Positions 1 to 8,455 of a stretch of 64,000 nucleotides of DNA are shown in pieces; within the stretch, counting starts at the first letter, position 1, and every line of letters starts with the position of its first letter. The DNA comes from Fluviibacter phosphoraccumulans (GTDB lineage Bacteria; Pseudomonadota; Gammaproteobacteria; Burkholderiales; Rhodocyclaceae): positions 1 through 64,000 of the forward strand of contig NZ_AP019011.1 of the NCBI RefSeq assembly GCF_016110345.1. The letters run 5' to 3'. A program made the translations under genes and the position numbers. The notes under the pieces are model-generated. The model made no database searches. It was not told where the DNA came from and was given only the letters and a program-made list of their open reading frames with translations.

Positions 1-101
1 GCATTGTTGTGATCGTCGGGATTCTGATCGTATCGCTGGGCGCGTTGTTGGGCGCTATGCCGACCAATACGGTGGCGTTTCTGGTGCGGGATAAAAACTA
101 A
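1..101 (+). CDS. C-terminal end of an unidentified membrane protein (partial)
   Basis: An open frame enters from the left edge in the frame starting at base 3 and stops with TAA at 99-101. About 32 residues are visible: a strongly hydrophobic stretch rich in Ile, Val, Leu and Gly, consistent with a last membrane helix, then a short polar tail ending in RDKN. The rest of the gene is outside the window, so the family cannot be named. It ends 100 bases before katG on the same strand. Confidence 0.5.
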   Translation, partial: IVVIVGILIVSLGALLGAMPTNTVAFLVRDKN

Positions 102-153
102 AGCGCGTTGATCTCTCTATGAGGTTTATAGTGAGAATCAATTGGCAGGGATC

Positions 154-168
154 GGACTATAGGACTAT
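154..168 (+). promoter_or_regulatory. Tandem GGACTAT repeat in the katG leader
   Basis: The heptamer GGACTAT occurs at 154-160 and again at 162-168, about 34 bases before the katG start, and the overlap forms the palindrome CTATAG. Placement suggests a regulatory or promoter element. It does not fit the four-tetramer spacing of a classical OxyR site, so the binding protein is unknown. A strong ribosome binding site (AGGAGG) follows near 189. Confidence 0.25.
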
Positions 169-201
169 TCTGGTGTAACAAAAACACAGGAGGAGACGAG
201 C

Positions 202-2361
202 ATGACGACCCAAGGAAAATGCCCAGTAGTGCACGGCGCAAATACCGAAACCGGTAACAGTGTTATGGCCTGGTGGCCTAAATCCCTGAATCTGGATATT
301 TTGCACCAGCACGACACCAAGACCAATCCGATGGGCGCTGGATTCAACTATCGGGAAGCACTCAAATCGCTGGATGTCGCTGCACTCAAGAATGATCTTA
401 AAGCATTGATGACTGACAGTCAGTCCTGGTGGCCGGCAGACTGGGGGCACTATGGGGGTCTGATGATTCGCATGGCCTGGCACTCGGCGGGCACCTACCG
501 CATTGCCGATGGCCGCGGTGGTGCCGGAACCGGCAACCAGCGTTTTGCGCCCTTAAATTCCTGGCCGGATAACGCCAACCTGGATAAGGCGCGTCGTTTG
601 CTCTGGCCGATCAAGAAAAAATACGGCAATAAAGTCAGCTGGGCTGACTTGATGATTCTTGCTGCCAACATGGCTTATGAGTCGATGGGGCTTAAAACCT
701 TTGGCTTTGCCTTTGGTCGTGAAGATATTTGGCACCCGGAAAAAGACATTTACTGGGGTTCAGAGCAGCAGTGGCTGGAGCCGAGTGGTGGTGCTAATAG
801 CCGTTATTCCGGGGAACGAGATCTGGAGAACCCACTGGCGGCTGTCATGATGGGTCTGATTTATGTCAACCCTGAAGGGGTGGATGGCAGCCCGGACCCG
901 CTCAAAACGGCTCATGATATTCGGGTTACCTTTGCCCGCATGGCCATGAACGATGAAGAAACCGTAGCGCTTACTGCGGGTGGGCACACGGTGGGTAAAA
1001 CCCACGGCAACGGCAATGCGGCCAATCTAGGGCCGGCCCCAGAAGGTGCCGACCTGGAAGAGCAAGGCCTGGGCTGGATGAACCACAAGACCCGCGGCAT
1101 TGGTCGCGACACGGTGACCAGTGGCATCGAAGGCGCCTGGACGACGCATCCGACGCAATGGGATAACGGTTATTTTGACATGCTGCTGAACCACGAGTGG
1201 GCACTCAAGAAGAGTCCCGCCGGTGCTTGGCAGTACGAGCCCGTCGACATTAAAGAAGAAGATCGACCCGTGGATGTGGAAGACCCATCCATCCGCCATA
1301 ATCCGATCATGACGGATGCGGATATGGCCATGAAAATGGACCCAGAATATCGCAAGATTTCCGAACGCTTCTACAAAGATCAGGCCTACTTTTCGGAAGT
1401 CTTTGCGCGTGCCTGGTTCAAGTTAACGCACCGTGATATGGGACCGAAGGCGCGTTATATTGGGCCGGATGTGCCGCAAGAAGATTTGATCTGGCAAGAC
1501 CCAGTGCCTTGTGGTCGCAAAGACTATGACGTTGCTGCTGTGAAAGCAAAAATTGCTGCCAGCGGTTTGTCGATCGCTGATCTGGTGGCAACGGCTTGGG
1601 ATAGTGCGCGCACATTCCGTGGCTCGGATAAGCGGGGGGGCGCCAACGGCGCACGCATCCGGCTTGCACCGCAAAAGGATTGGGCGGGTAACGAACCGGA
1701 GCGGCTGGCTAAGGTTTTGAACGTTCTTGAAGGCATTGCCCAGGAAACCGGCGCCAGCGTGGCGGACGTCATCGTGTTGGCGGGTAATGTGGGCATCGAA
1801 AAGGCCGCTCAAGCCGGGGGCTTTGATATCACGGTCCCATTTGCGCCGGGCCGCGGTGATGCCACTCAGGCCATGACCGATGCAGAATCCTTTGCCGTGC
1901 TTGAGCCCGTTGCGGATGGTTATCGCAACTGGCAACAGGCGCATTACGTGGTTACCCCCGAAGAAATCTTGTTGGACCGAACGCAATTAATGCGTTTGAC
2001 CGCACAGGAAATGACGGTGCTAGTAGGTGGACTGCGCGTGTTGGGCGCTAACTACGGTGGCAGCAAGCACGGCGTCTTCACGGATCGCGAAGGGGTGCTG
2101 AGCAATGACTTTTTCGTTAACCTGACCGATATGGCCTACACCTGGAAGCCGACAGGTCGGAACAGTTACGACATTGTCGAGCGGACGAGTGGTAACACGC
2201 GTTGGACAGCGACTCGTGTTGATCTGGTGTTTGGGTCTAACGCGATTCTGCGGGCTTATGCTGAAGTCTATGCGCAAGACGACAATCAACAGAAATTTGT
2301 TGAAGACTTTGTGTCGGCTTGGACCAAGGTGATGAACGCGGACCGTTTTGATCTGGCCTGA
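202..2361 (+). CDS. katG: Catalase-peroxidase KatG
   Basis: This bifunctional haem enzyme breaks down hydrogen peroxide by catalase and peroxidase activity. The 719-residue protein has the family's usual length and its two-domain plan. The distal pocket is visible as R90, W93 and H94 in RMAWHSAGTYR. Y221 lies in YVNPEGVDG, and M247 is at the spacing expected for the Trp-Tyr-Met adduct that catalase activity needs. The proximal haem ligand is H262 in ALTAGGHTVGKTHG. The C-terminal half is the degenerate repeat without haem. The start is fixed by a strong AGGAGG site about eight bases upstream. The gene stands alone and ends at a hairpin shared with the convergent neighbour. Confidence 0.97.
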   Translation: MTTQGKCPVVHGANTETGNSVMAWWPKSLNLDILHQHDTKTNPMGAGFNYREALKSLDVAALKNDLKALMTDSQSWWPADWGHYGGLMIRMAWHSAGTYRIADGRGGAGTGNQRFAPLNSWPDNANLDKARRLLWPIKKKYGNKVSWADLMILAANMAYESMGLKTFGFAFGREDIWHPEKDIYWGSEQQWLEPSGGANSRYSGERDLENPLAAVMMGLIYVNPEGVDGSPDPLKTAHDIRVTFARMAMNDEETVALTAGGHTVGKTHGNGNAANLGPAPEGADLEEQGLGWMNHKTRGIGRDTVTSGIEGAWTTHPTQWDNGYFDMLLNHEWALKKSPAGAWQYEPVDIKEEDRPVDVEDPSIRHNPIMTDADMAMKMDPEYRKISERFYKDQAYFSEVFARAWFKLTHRDMGPKARYIGPDVPQEDLIWQDPVPCGRKDYDVAAVKAKIAASGLSIADLVATAWDSARTFRGSDKRGGANGARIRLAPQKDWAGNEPERLAKVLNVLEGIAQETGASVADVIVLAGNVGIEKAAQAGGFDITVPFAPGRGDATQAMTDAESFAVLEPVADGYRNWQQAHYVVTPEEILLDRTQLMRLTAQEMTVLVGGLRVLGANYGGSKHGVFTDREGVLSNDFFVNLTDMAYTWKPTGRNSYDIVERTSGNTRWTATRVDLVFGSNAILRAYAEVYAQDDNQQKFVEDFVSAWTKVMNADRFDLA

Positions 2362-2373
2362 TTCATTCGAAGC

Positions 2374-2405
2374 ATCAAGAGAGCGGTTTTTGCCGCTCTC
2401 TTGAT
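2374..2405. terminator. Hairpin between convergent katG and the CapA-like gene
   Basis: A 13-bp inverted repeat (2374-2386 and 2393-2405) with a six-base T-rich loop sits between the katG stop and the stop of the minus-strand gene. It has no long T tract after the stem on either strand but is well placed as a two-way terminator. Confidence 0.6.
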
Positions 2406-2408
2406 CAA

Positions 2409-3317
2409 TTAATGGGGGCTGCGCTGAGGAATGCCCTGGCGATCAAGCTTGGCAACGAAGACCTCTGATTGGATGGGGGCATCTCCTTCAAGCGTGAGCT
2501 GAACTACCCAGCCAGTATTTGAGTCATCGTCTTCGAAGCCATTGAAAACAAAGTTACCGAGGCTGTAGAAAATGGGTTTGCCCTTGTAGGTCTCTATGTT
2601 CTGAGTGACATGCGGATGCCCACCTATAACGGCATCCGCGCCACTGTCGATCATAAGGTGGGCTAAGGCGACTTGTCTTGAAGAGGCAAGCTTTTCGTGT
2701 TCTATCCCCCAGTGCGGAAACACGATGACGTAATCGGCCTGGTAACGCTGCCGAGCGCGTTGGATATCGTAAACCACGTAGTCATCATCACTCCAGGCAA
2801 TACCGGCTCGATCATCCAAGGCTTCAAAGCTTCTCGGAAAGAATTCGTTATAACCGAGCACCGCGATTCGCTTGCCTTTGACGTCAAAGAGGATGGGTTC
2901 GTGTGCTGCGGTGATATTGCGACCGCCCCCAAAGTAACGCAGGCCTGCTTGATCGAATCGGTCCAGCATTTGGGTAAAGGCCGTTATGCCGAAATCCGCG
3001 CTGTGGTTGTTGGCAAGCGATAGCGCACTGAAGTGTTTTTTCAGTACTGGAATGACCCGTGGGTTCGCCATAAAAGTGTATGGCTTATCTTCTTTTTTGC
3101 CAGCGGTGCCCACCATGCATTCAAGATTTCCAATGGTCACGTCTGAAGAATCCAGCAGGGCTGCAAAGGATTTAAAGGGGTCTTTGCCCTGCTTGATGTA
3201 GTGCCCTGGCGTCTCATCCAGCATGATGTCTCCCACAAAGGTCATGCGGATCGGCCCGCTGTCAGCTAATGCCGCTTGGGCTAACCATATAAGTGCGAGT
3301 GCGATGAGTTTTCTCAT
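2409..3317 (-). CDS. CapA-family metallophosphatase-like protein, exported
   Basis: The protein belongs to the CapA (poly-gamma-glutamate capsule synthesis type) family, which has a calcineurin-like metallophosphoesterase fold. It is 302 residues long and begins with a signal peptide ending near residue 18 (AQAALA). The metal-binding landmarks appear in order: FVGDIMLDE near residue 28, GNLE near 63, ANNHSADFG, HWGIEHE near 200, GGHPHV near 232 and YSLGNFVF near the end. Its start codon overlaps the stop of the upstream gene by four bases (ATGA), so the two are likely co-transcribed. No other capsule or polyglutamate genes are nearby, so the substrate is unknown. Confidence 0.85.
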   Translation of the reverse strand: MRKLIALALIWLAQAALADSGPIRMTFVGDIMLDETPGHYIKQGKDPFKSFAALLDSSDVTIGNLECMVGTAGKKEDKPYTFMANPRVIPVLKKHFSALSLANNHSADFGITAFTQMLDRFDQAGLRYFGGGRNITAAHEPILFDVKGKRIAVLGYNEFFPRSFEALDDRAGIAWSDDDYVVYDIQRARQRYQADYVIVFPHWGIEHEKLASSRQVALAHLMIDSGADAVIGGHPHVTQNIETYKGKPIFYSLGNFVFNGFEDDDSNTGWVVQLTLEGDAPIQSEVFVAKLDRQGIPQRSPH

Positions 3318-3694
3318 GGCTTGTCACACAATAATATGCAGTGGTAGGAGAGCTCGTTTTCCAACCTGGGGGAGTAGATGGTGTTTTCCCCAAGCGGCTT
3401 TCCGCAAGCCTGATCGCTTAATGTCTGTGCATTCACATGAATAAGCACGTAGCGATCTTTGGAGTCAAAGTAGGTGTAGGTCTTGAGCTTGAGGGGCTCT
3501 TTGAGCAATTGCCCGGCAAATCGGAAACCATTGTCAAAGTCGAGCTTGGTAACCTCGTAGGGTGTGTCGGCGGGCTCGATGCGCATGGTGTGAGTCTCTG
3601 AGCGCACAACAACGGTGCATTCGACACTGCTGGCCTCAACGCCCACAGAGGCTAGCATCAGTGCTGACAATAATAAACGACGAAGATGCCACAT
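3314..3694 (-). CDS. Small exported protein of unknown function
   Basis: I do not recognise a family. The predicted 126-residue protein starts with a signal peptide (WHLRRLLLSALMLASVG) and is then mostly beta-prone, with a few cysteines including two near the C-terminus (CILLCDKP). The ATG at 3694 was chosen because GGGAG lies seven bases upstream and the signal peptide then starts properly. A longer frame from 3757 would run into the divergent gene. It overlaps the CapA-like gene by ATGA, which suggests a two-gene operon of exported proteins. Confidence 0.65.
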   Translation of the reverse strand: MWHLRRLLLSALMLASVGVEASSVECTVVVRSETHTMRIEPADTPYEVTKLDFDNGFRFAGQLLKEPLKLKTYTYFDSKDRYVLIHVNAQTLSDQACGKPLGENTIYSPRLENELSYHCILLCDKP

Positions 3695-3743
3695 AAACGC
3701 TCCCAAGAGTCTGCGGGAGAATGTATCACCATATAATTGAGAA

Positions 3744-4358
3744 ATGTCCAACGCCAAGCCTAATTTACTTGAATGTGCTGTTAACTCACGGTTAACGCCT
3801 TACCTGTTTGGTTTTTTGGGCTGGACACTGATGTGGCAGTTTCAGGTCTTTTTGACGAAAGCGATTCCGCCGCTGGATTTTGCATTGGGCGTGTCTCTCA
3901 TCTTCCTGCCCGCAGGCATTCGCACGCTCAGCGTACTGATATTTGGCTTTAAAGGCGCCGTCGGGGTTTTTTTCGGGGCCATGCTCTCAACCCTTGAATA
4001 CATGGGGCACGTAGCCTCTATGGATTTTGCAGTGCATACCGTCATCGGTGCCATTTCCGCTTTTTCGGCCTGGGTTGCCATGGTGGCTGTCTGCCACATC
4101 AGGAAAATTGACGACGACCTCAGCCAGATTGGCTTTGATGACGTGCTGGCCATTGTGTTTAGTCAGGGACTCCTCTCGGCCACGTTGCATCAATGTATTT
4201 TTAGATGGTTTCATTTCGATGCAGCATTTGAGACAGAGTCTTGGCAGCAGATTTCTATGCTGTGGGGGGCTATGGCGATTGGCGATATTGTCGGCTCGAT
4301 GATCGTGCTCCTGTCAGCAATATCGGTGGTGCATTTTCTTAAAAGCGCTACGCGCTAA
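3744..4358 (+). CDS. Integral membrane protein of unknown function
   Basis: The 204-residue protein has about five to six hydrophobic segments and almost no soluble part. The segment FLPAGIRTLSVLIFG recalls the membrane sensor domains of MASE1 type, but no signalling domain is attached and the match is weak. It is transcribed away from the small exported protein at 3314-3694. The Ntn amidase gene follows 30 bases downstream and may be in the same transcript. No function is proposed. Confidence 0.65.
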   Translation: MSNAKPNLLECAVNSRLTPYLFGFLGWTLMWQFQVFLTKAIPPLDFALGVSLIFLPAGIRTLSVLIFGFKGAVGVFFGAMLSTLEYMGHVASMDFAVHTVIGAISAFSAWVAMVAVCHIRKIDDDLSQIGFDDVLAIVFSQGLLSATLHQCIFRWFHFDAAFETESWQQISMLWGAMAIGDIVGSMIVLLSAISVVHFLKSATR

Positions 4359-4388
4359 AGTTTGCCAACGCGGCAACGGAGTTTTGCG

Positions 4389-5462
4389 ATGTGCACACGT
4401 GTGGTTTATCTGGGTGAGCAGAATACGGTGATTACAGGACGCGGTATGGATTGGTCAGAAGATATGCGCACCAATCTGTGGCTCTTGCCGCGGGGTATTG
4501 AAAGATCCGGCCAGGGGGGCGTAGCAACGCCCACGTGGACATCCAAGTATGGCTCAGTCATTGCTTCGGGCTACGACATGGGCACGTCGGATGGCATGAA
4601 CGAGGCAGGACTCGTGGCCAATTTACTTTATCTGGCAGAGTCCCAATTTGGCGGGGCGAAGGGAAAGCCGGTACTGTCCATTAGCCTGTGGGCGCAATAC
4701 GTGCTCGATCAGTTTGCTACCGTGGCAGAGGCCGTGGCGCATCTCAAGCAGGAGCCCTTTCGGGTAGCAGCCCCAAACTTACCCAACGGGAGGGCATCTA
4801 CGTTGCACCTTTCGATCTCTGATGCGAGCGGGGACTCGGCAATTTTTGAGTATCTGGCGGGCGAGCTGGTTGTCCATCATGGCAAAGACTATCAGGTGAT
4901 GACCAACTCGCCGGCCTTTGATCAGCAATTAGCGTTAAACGCCTACTGGAAAAATATTGGCGGCTTGACCTTTCTGCCGGGCACCAACCGCGCCGCAGAT
5001 CGTTTTGCTCGCGCCTCCTTTTTGATCGATGCAGTCCCCAAGAGCGTGGATAAAAATTACATCGCTGCCGTGCCGGGTCAGGATTATGGCCGACAGGCGC
5101 TGGCGAGTACCTTGGGGGTGTTGCGATCAGTCGGTGTGCCACTAGGCATTACCACGCCGAATCAGCCGAATATTTCTTCGACGATCTGGCGCACGCTCTC
5201 AGATCATAAGAACAAGGTGTACTACTTTGACTCGGCAACCTCACCCAGCATCTTCTGGATTAATTTCAAAAATGTTAATTTTGATGCGGAGCAGCCCGTT
5301 AAAAAATTGATCGTTGAAGGCGGCAAGATTTACTCGGGCGATGTCGCTGAGCACTTCGTAGCCACGCCGGGATTTGAATTTTTAGCAGTAGGCTGGGTAA
5401 GCGGGACGTCTGCTCAAATGGCTAGCAGCACTAAAGGAAGAGAGTCTGTGCCTTGCTCATAG
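4389..5462 (+). CDS. Choloylglycine hydrolase / penicillin V acylase family amidase (Ntn hydrolase)
   Basis: Members cleave linear amide C-N bonds (bile salts, penicillin V, acyl-homoserine lactones) using an N-terminal cysteine. Here the start is Met-Cys (MCTRVVYLG), so removal of Met exposes Cys2 as nucleophile. This decides the ATG at 4389 over the longer frame from 4362, and GGAG lies about nine bases upstream. The typical GRGMDW motif follows near residue 18. The length of 357 residues fits the family. No signal peptide is present, so the enzyme should be cytoplasmic unless exported another way. The stop overlaps the start of the next gene by ten bases. The substrate cannot be read from the sequence. 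Confidence 0.85.
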   Translation: MCTRVVYLGEQNTVITGRGMDWSEDMRTNLWLLPRGIERSGQGGVATPTWTSKYGSVIASGYDMGTSDGMNEAGLVANLLYLAESQFGGAKGKPVLSISLWAQYVLDQFATVAEAVAHLKQEPFRVAAPNLPNGRASTLHLSISDASGDSAIFEYLAGELVVHHGKDYQVMTNSPAFDQQLALNAYWKNIGGLTFLPGTNRAADRFARASFLIDAVPKSVDKNYIAAVPGQDYGRQALASTLGVLRSVGVPLGITTPNQPNISSTIWRTLSDHKNKVYYFDSATSPSIFWINFKNVNFDAEQPVKKLIVEGGKIYSGDVAEHFVATPGFEFLAVGWVSGTSAQMASSTKGRESVPCS

Positions 5463-6178
5463 TCAAACATGCGATAGCTGTTGCCGGTTGTTTTTTGATG
5501 GTGGGGTCACTGTGTGCAGAGCCGTCAAGGATCATACTGCTGAGGCATGGGGAGAAGGAAAATGCCTATGCACTTTGTGATGTAGGACAGAAGCGTTCTT
5601 TGGCGCTGAAGGCTCAATACTTGGGCAAAAACGCCGTAAAGTCGCTCTTCGACAAATCAGCCCCGGAGGCTTTCTTTGCCACCACACTGCATTCCTTGGA
5701 GCTGGCTTCGCCGGCGGCAGATTCCTGGGGCTTGCCAGTAATCACTTACGCTGTTGTGCCGCTAGCTGAAATGGATGCTGTAGAAGTATCAAACTGGGTA
5801 ACGAACCAAACCAGACGTGCGGCGACTGATTTAATGAACAACCCGCGTTGGCATCAAAAAACGGTTGTCATGGTTTGGGAGCACAAGCATATTGCTAACG
5901 AGAAGATGGTTGAGAATAACCCGGATCTCATGGTCGATTTGCGACAGCTGCTTAAACTTGATCAACTACCTGCTGAATATCAGGTTAAAGTGCCAAAGAC
6001 CTGGAGTGGTGCAAATTACAATTATTTTTGGATTGTGGATTACGACACCTCTGGCAAGCCCGTCGCATTTGCTCAGCAGCGACAAGATTTTTCTGGAAAG
6101 TATTCAGGATTGCCTAATAATGACTGGGGCGTCGCCGAAGTCCTTGCCGCAAAAAGTAAATGCAAGCGTTGGAGGTAA
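5453..6178 (+). CDS. Exported histidine-phosphatase-like protein (RHG motif)
   Basis: The 241-residue protein begins with a signal peptide (VAGCFLMVGSLCA) followed directly by IILLRHGEK, the RHG catalytic motif of the histidine phosphatase (phosphoglycerate mutase-like) superfamily. A later EHKH could supply the second histidine. The start is a TTG inside the end of the amidase gene, with GGAAG about 12 bases upstream. No later ATG would keep the signal peptide. The tight overlap suggests translational coupling with the amidase. The phosphate substrate is unknown. Confidence 0.7.
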   Translation: MLIVKHAIAVAGCFLMVGSLCAEPSRIILLRHGEKENAYALCDVGQKRSLALKAQYLGKNAVKSLFDKSAPEAFFATTLHSLELASPAADSWGLPVITYAVVPLAEMDAVEVSNWVTNQTRRAATDLMNNPRWHQKTVVMVWEHKHIANEKMVENNPDLMVDLRQLLKLDQLPAEYQVKVPKTWSGANYNYFWIVDYDTSGKPVAFAQQRQDFSGKYSGLPNNDWGVAEVLAAKSKCKRWR

Positions 6179-6289
6179 TCTATTGGTCAGATTGCTTTCA
6201 TCTCGTCAATCTTCAAGGCCCGGATGTTTGCAAGGATGCCGTTCAGGGTTTTCTAGATTCAATGTGCCCCCATTAAAAGGCTCAGCTTA

Positions 6290-6799
6290 ATGGCTCACTT
6301 CATCAGCTATCTTATGTACAACTTCACGCTGACATTCTTTTTGGTCGGCTTGCTGGTGTCAGCCATTTCTATCCTTACTCACCGTCAAGGCATTAGTCGT
6401 CAATTGGTTGTTGAGTCATTAATTAGCTGGTTTGTTTTTTTCACAATCGGCGTAAGCGATCTTTATAATGGCATTGCTCACACAGTCTTTGCAGAGGTTT
6501 CCGCACAATTTATAGGTTGGGCCAATAGCCCCTTCCAGCTCGAAGTGGGTTTCGCAAGTTTTGGGTTTGCCTTGGTTGGCTTTATTGCATTCAAAGGCTC
6601 CTGGCAAGCTCGTGCGTGTGCCATTCTCGGATCTTCCTGCTTTCTCGTTGGCGCTGCCGGTGGGCATATTTATCAAATGATCACCGCAGGAGATTACGCC
6701 CCAGGAAACGCCGGCGTCATGTTTTATTCTGATATTTTGTTACCACTCTTCGGTTGGATTTTGCTTTATTTGAACAGACCGTCAGCCAACAAGCCATGA
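6290..6799 (+). CDS. DUF6790-type membrane protein
   Basis: This 169-residue integral membrane protein has four to five predicted helices. Motifs such as IGVSDLYNGIAH, GFASFGFALVGF and GAAGGHIYQM recall the DUF6790 family of small bacterial membrane proteins, whose function is not known. It starts 111 bases after the phosphatase-like gene. Its stop overlaps the next start in an ATGA arrangement, so it is probably co-translated with the TMEM175-like gene. Confidence 0.65.
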   Translation: MAHFISYLMYNFTLTFFLVGLLVSAISILTHRQGISRQLVVESLISWFVFFTIGVSDLYNGIAHTVFAEVSAQFIGWANSPFQLEVGFASFGFALVGFIAFKGSWQARACAILGSSCFLVGAAGGHIYQMITAGDYAPGNAGVMFYSDILLPLFGWILLYLNRPSANKP

Positions 6800-7389
6800 G
6801 TGTCCTTCCACCTAACGTCTTTCCGAAGAATCGCCTAGAGGCGCTCACCGATGGTGTTTATGCGGTCGCGCTGACGCTACTGGTGTTGGACTTGAAGCTG
6901 GTGAGTGGCCCACTTGATTCGGCACAGTTTCAGTCTGCTTTGACGGCTCAGATTCCTAACGCATTGACCTGGCTCTTGAGCTTTTGGGTGATACTGATCT
7001 ATTGGGAGGCTCAAGTGCGGCTGGCCCAGATCGTTGGCAAAATCGACTCCATACTTTTGAAACTGGACTTTCTTCATCTTGCGTTAATTAGTCTATTACC
7101 TTTTTCGACCTCTTTAATTGGTGAGTTCAGTCAACAGAGCTTGTCCGTCGTGATTTACACAGCAAATTTATGGACGATCTCTGCGGTTGGTGCTTTCAGG
7201 ATTGCATATGTAAAAAAGCACACGGACCTTCAATTAGCAGGCTTAGATTGCGAAAAACTGAACGTCTTGATAATTGATGGCAAGCGGATGGTGTTGGGTA
7301 TGACAGCTGCTCTGGCGCTTTCTTTCGTGATGCCGGGCTGGAACCTACTTGCGATTATGGTGCCCAAGCTGCTTCCGAAACCTAGATAA
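6796..7389 (+). CDS. TMEM175/DUF1211-family membrane protein
   Basis: The first helix carries RLEALTDGVYAVALTLLVLD, the signature of the DUF1211 family. Its studied members, animal TMEM175 and some bacterial relatives, form potassium-selective channels. The usual opening motif has F-S-D; here it is L-T-D. The protein is about 197 residues with six hydrophobic segments, the size of one repeat. The ATG at 6796 is chosen because it overlaps the previous stop (ATGA) and places the motif about 15 residues from the N-terminus. The channel role is inferred from the family only. Confidence 0.75.
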   Translation: MSVLPPNVFPKNRLEALTDGVYAVALTLLVLDLKLVSGPLDSAQFQSALTAQIPNALTWLLSFWVILIYWEAQVRLAQIVGKIDSILLKLDFLHLALISLLPFSTSLIGEFSQQSLSVVIYTANLWTISAVGAFRIAYVKKHTDLQLAGLDCEKLNVLIIDGKRMVLGMTAALALSFVMPGWNLLAIMVPKLLPKPR

Positions 7390-7538
7390 ACTTTGCTCTA
7401 GGGGAGTGGGGCTTGTACATAAATTCAAATGTGCATTGGCCATATAATTTGCCTATGCGTGTACTAATGTTAGACACGCATCAGGTGCTTTTGTTGCCAC
7501 CTTTAACGGCTTAATGCGTGCCCTCGCAGGACCTCAAG

Positions 7539-8339
7539 ATGATCTATGTCGATTCGCTGCTTAATTTGCCCTTGCCCTTGTTGATTCTCGGGGTATTTGT
7601 CATTCTGGTGGTTGCCTCAGAGCTGGGTTTTCTGGCGGGCGTCTTTATCAGAAGGCGCTTCCAACAGGAAAAGGCAGTCGTCCTTGATGTTGATAACAAT
7701 GTCGCAACGATTACCAATTCTTCGTTAGCGCTGCTGGCATTGTTTCTGGGCTTTACCTTTTCGTCAGCTCTAGATCACTTCGAGAAGAACCGTGAATCAG
7801 TATCCAACGAAGCGTCGGCGATTTTAGCGACCTACCAAATTGCACGCATGCAGCCATCGCCCTACAACGAACGCCTTATCGATCAATTGGGGCGATACAT
7901 TGACGTGCGCTTAGGCGTTGCGGATTTGGCTAACGATCCGCAAGCGATCAGAGCGTTGCAGTCAGCCGGTAGGACTGAACAGGCCAAGCTATGGGCGATT
8001 GCCAATCAAATGGTCAAGAACAAACCCGATGCGCCGATGCTGGGAAACCTTGTTGAAGCTTTGAACAATCTGGTCTCTGCTGAACTGATCAGAACCGATA
8101 ATTTGCTTAACGGGGTTCCAACAGGCTTGTTTGTACCCGTTGCCCTGTTCTTATTGTTTAATGGCGTGCTGCTGGGCGTCTCGCTGGGCGAAGGTAAGCA
8201 GCGCCACGTCGTGTTGTCGTGGGGGTTGTACTTGCTCGTGGCATTGGCTGTTGGCATCATTGTTGATCTTGATAGACCGCTGAAGGGTTTTATCAATGTT
8301 GACCAGGACGCAATGATTGCATTGAAGTGGATGCGTTGA
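7539..8339 (+). CDS. DUF4239 (bestrophin-like) membrane protein
   Basis: The 266-residue protein has two N-terminal helices, a soluble middle part of about 100 residues and two C-terminal helices, the plan of DUF4239 proteins. The run ALLALFLGFTFSSALDHFEKNR matches the conserved second-helix region where the family has LLGFTF and a following charged segment. ATG at 7539 was preferred over GTG at 7518 because AGGA lies eight bases upstream. The gene stands apart from its neighbours by over 100 bases on each side. Function unknown. Confidence 0.75.
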   Translation: MIYVDSLLNLPLPLLILGVFVILVVASELGFLAGVFIRRRFQQEKAVVLDVDNNVATITNSSLALLALFLGFTFSSALDHFEKNRESVSNEASAILATYQIARMQPSPYNERLIDQLGRYIDVRLGVADLANDPQAIRALQSAGRTEQAKLWAIANQMVKNKPDAPMLGNLVEALNNLVSAELIRTDNLLNGVPTGLFVPVALFLLFNGVLLGVSLGEGKQRHVVLSWGLYLLVALAVGIIVDLDRPLKGFINVDQDAMIALKWMR

Positions 8340-8455
8340 TCTAGTCAATTAATCGATCTACTGGTGTGCGCTACCCAGTCACATTGACAGTAGTAGGGCT
8401 TTGGCACATAGTGAGTTAACAACAAGCTCAGTGTTATGCACACACGAGCTTTCTG

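Noticed and set aside
128..168. Possible OxyR site upstream of katG
   Set aside because: ATAG and CTAT tetramers occur, but not in the four-part arrangement with seven-base gaps that defines the OxyR consensus.
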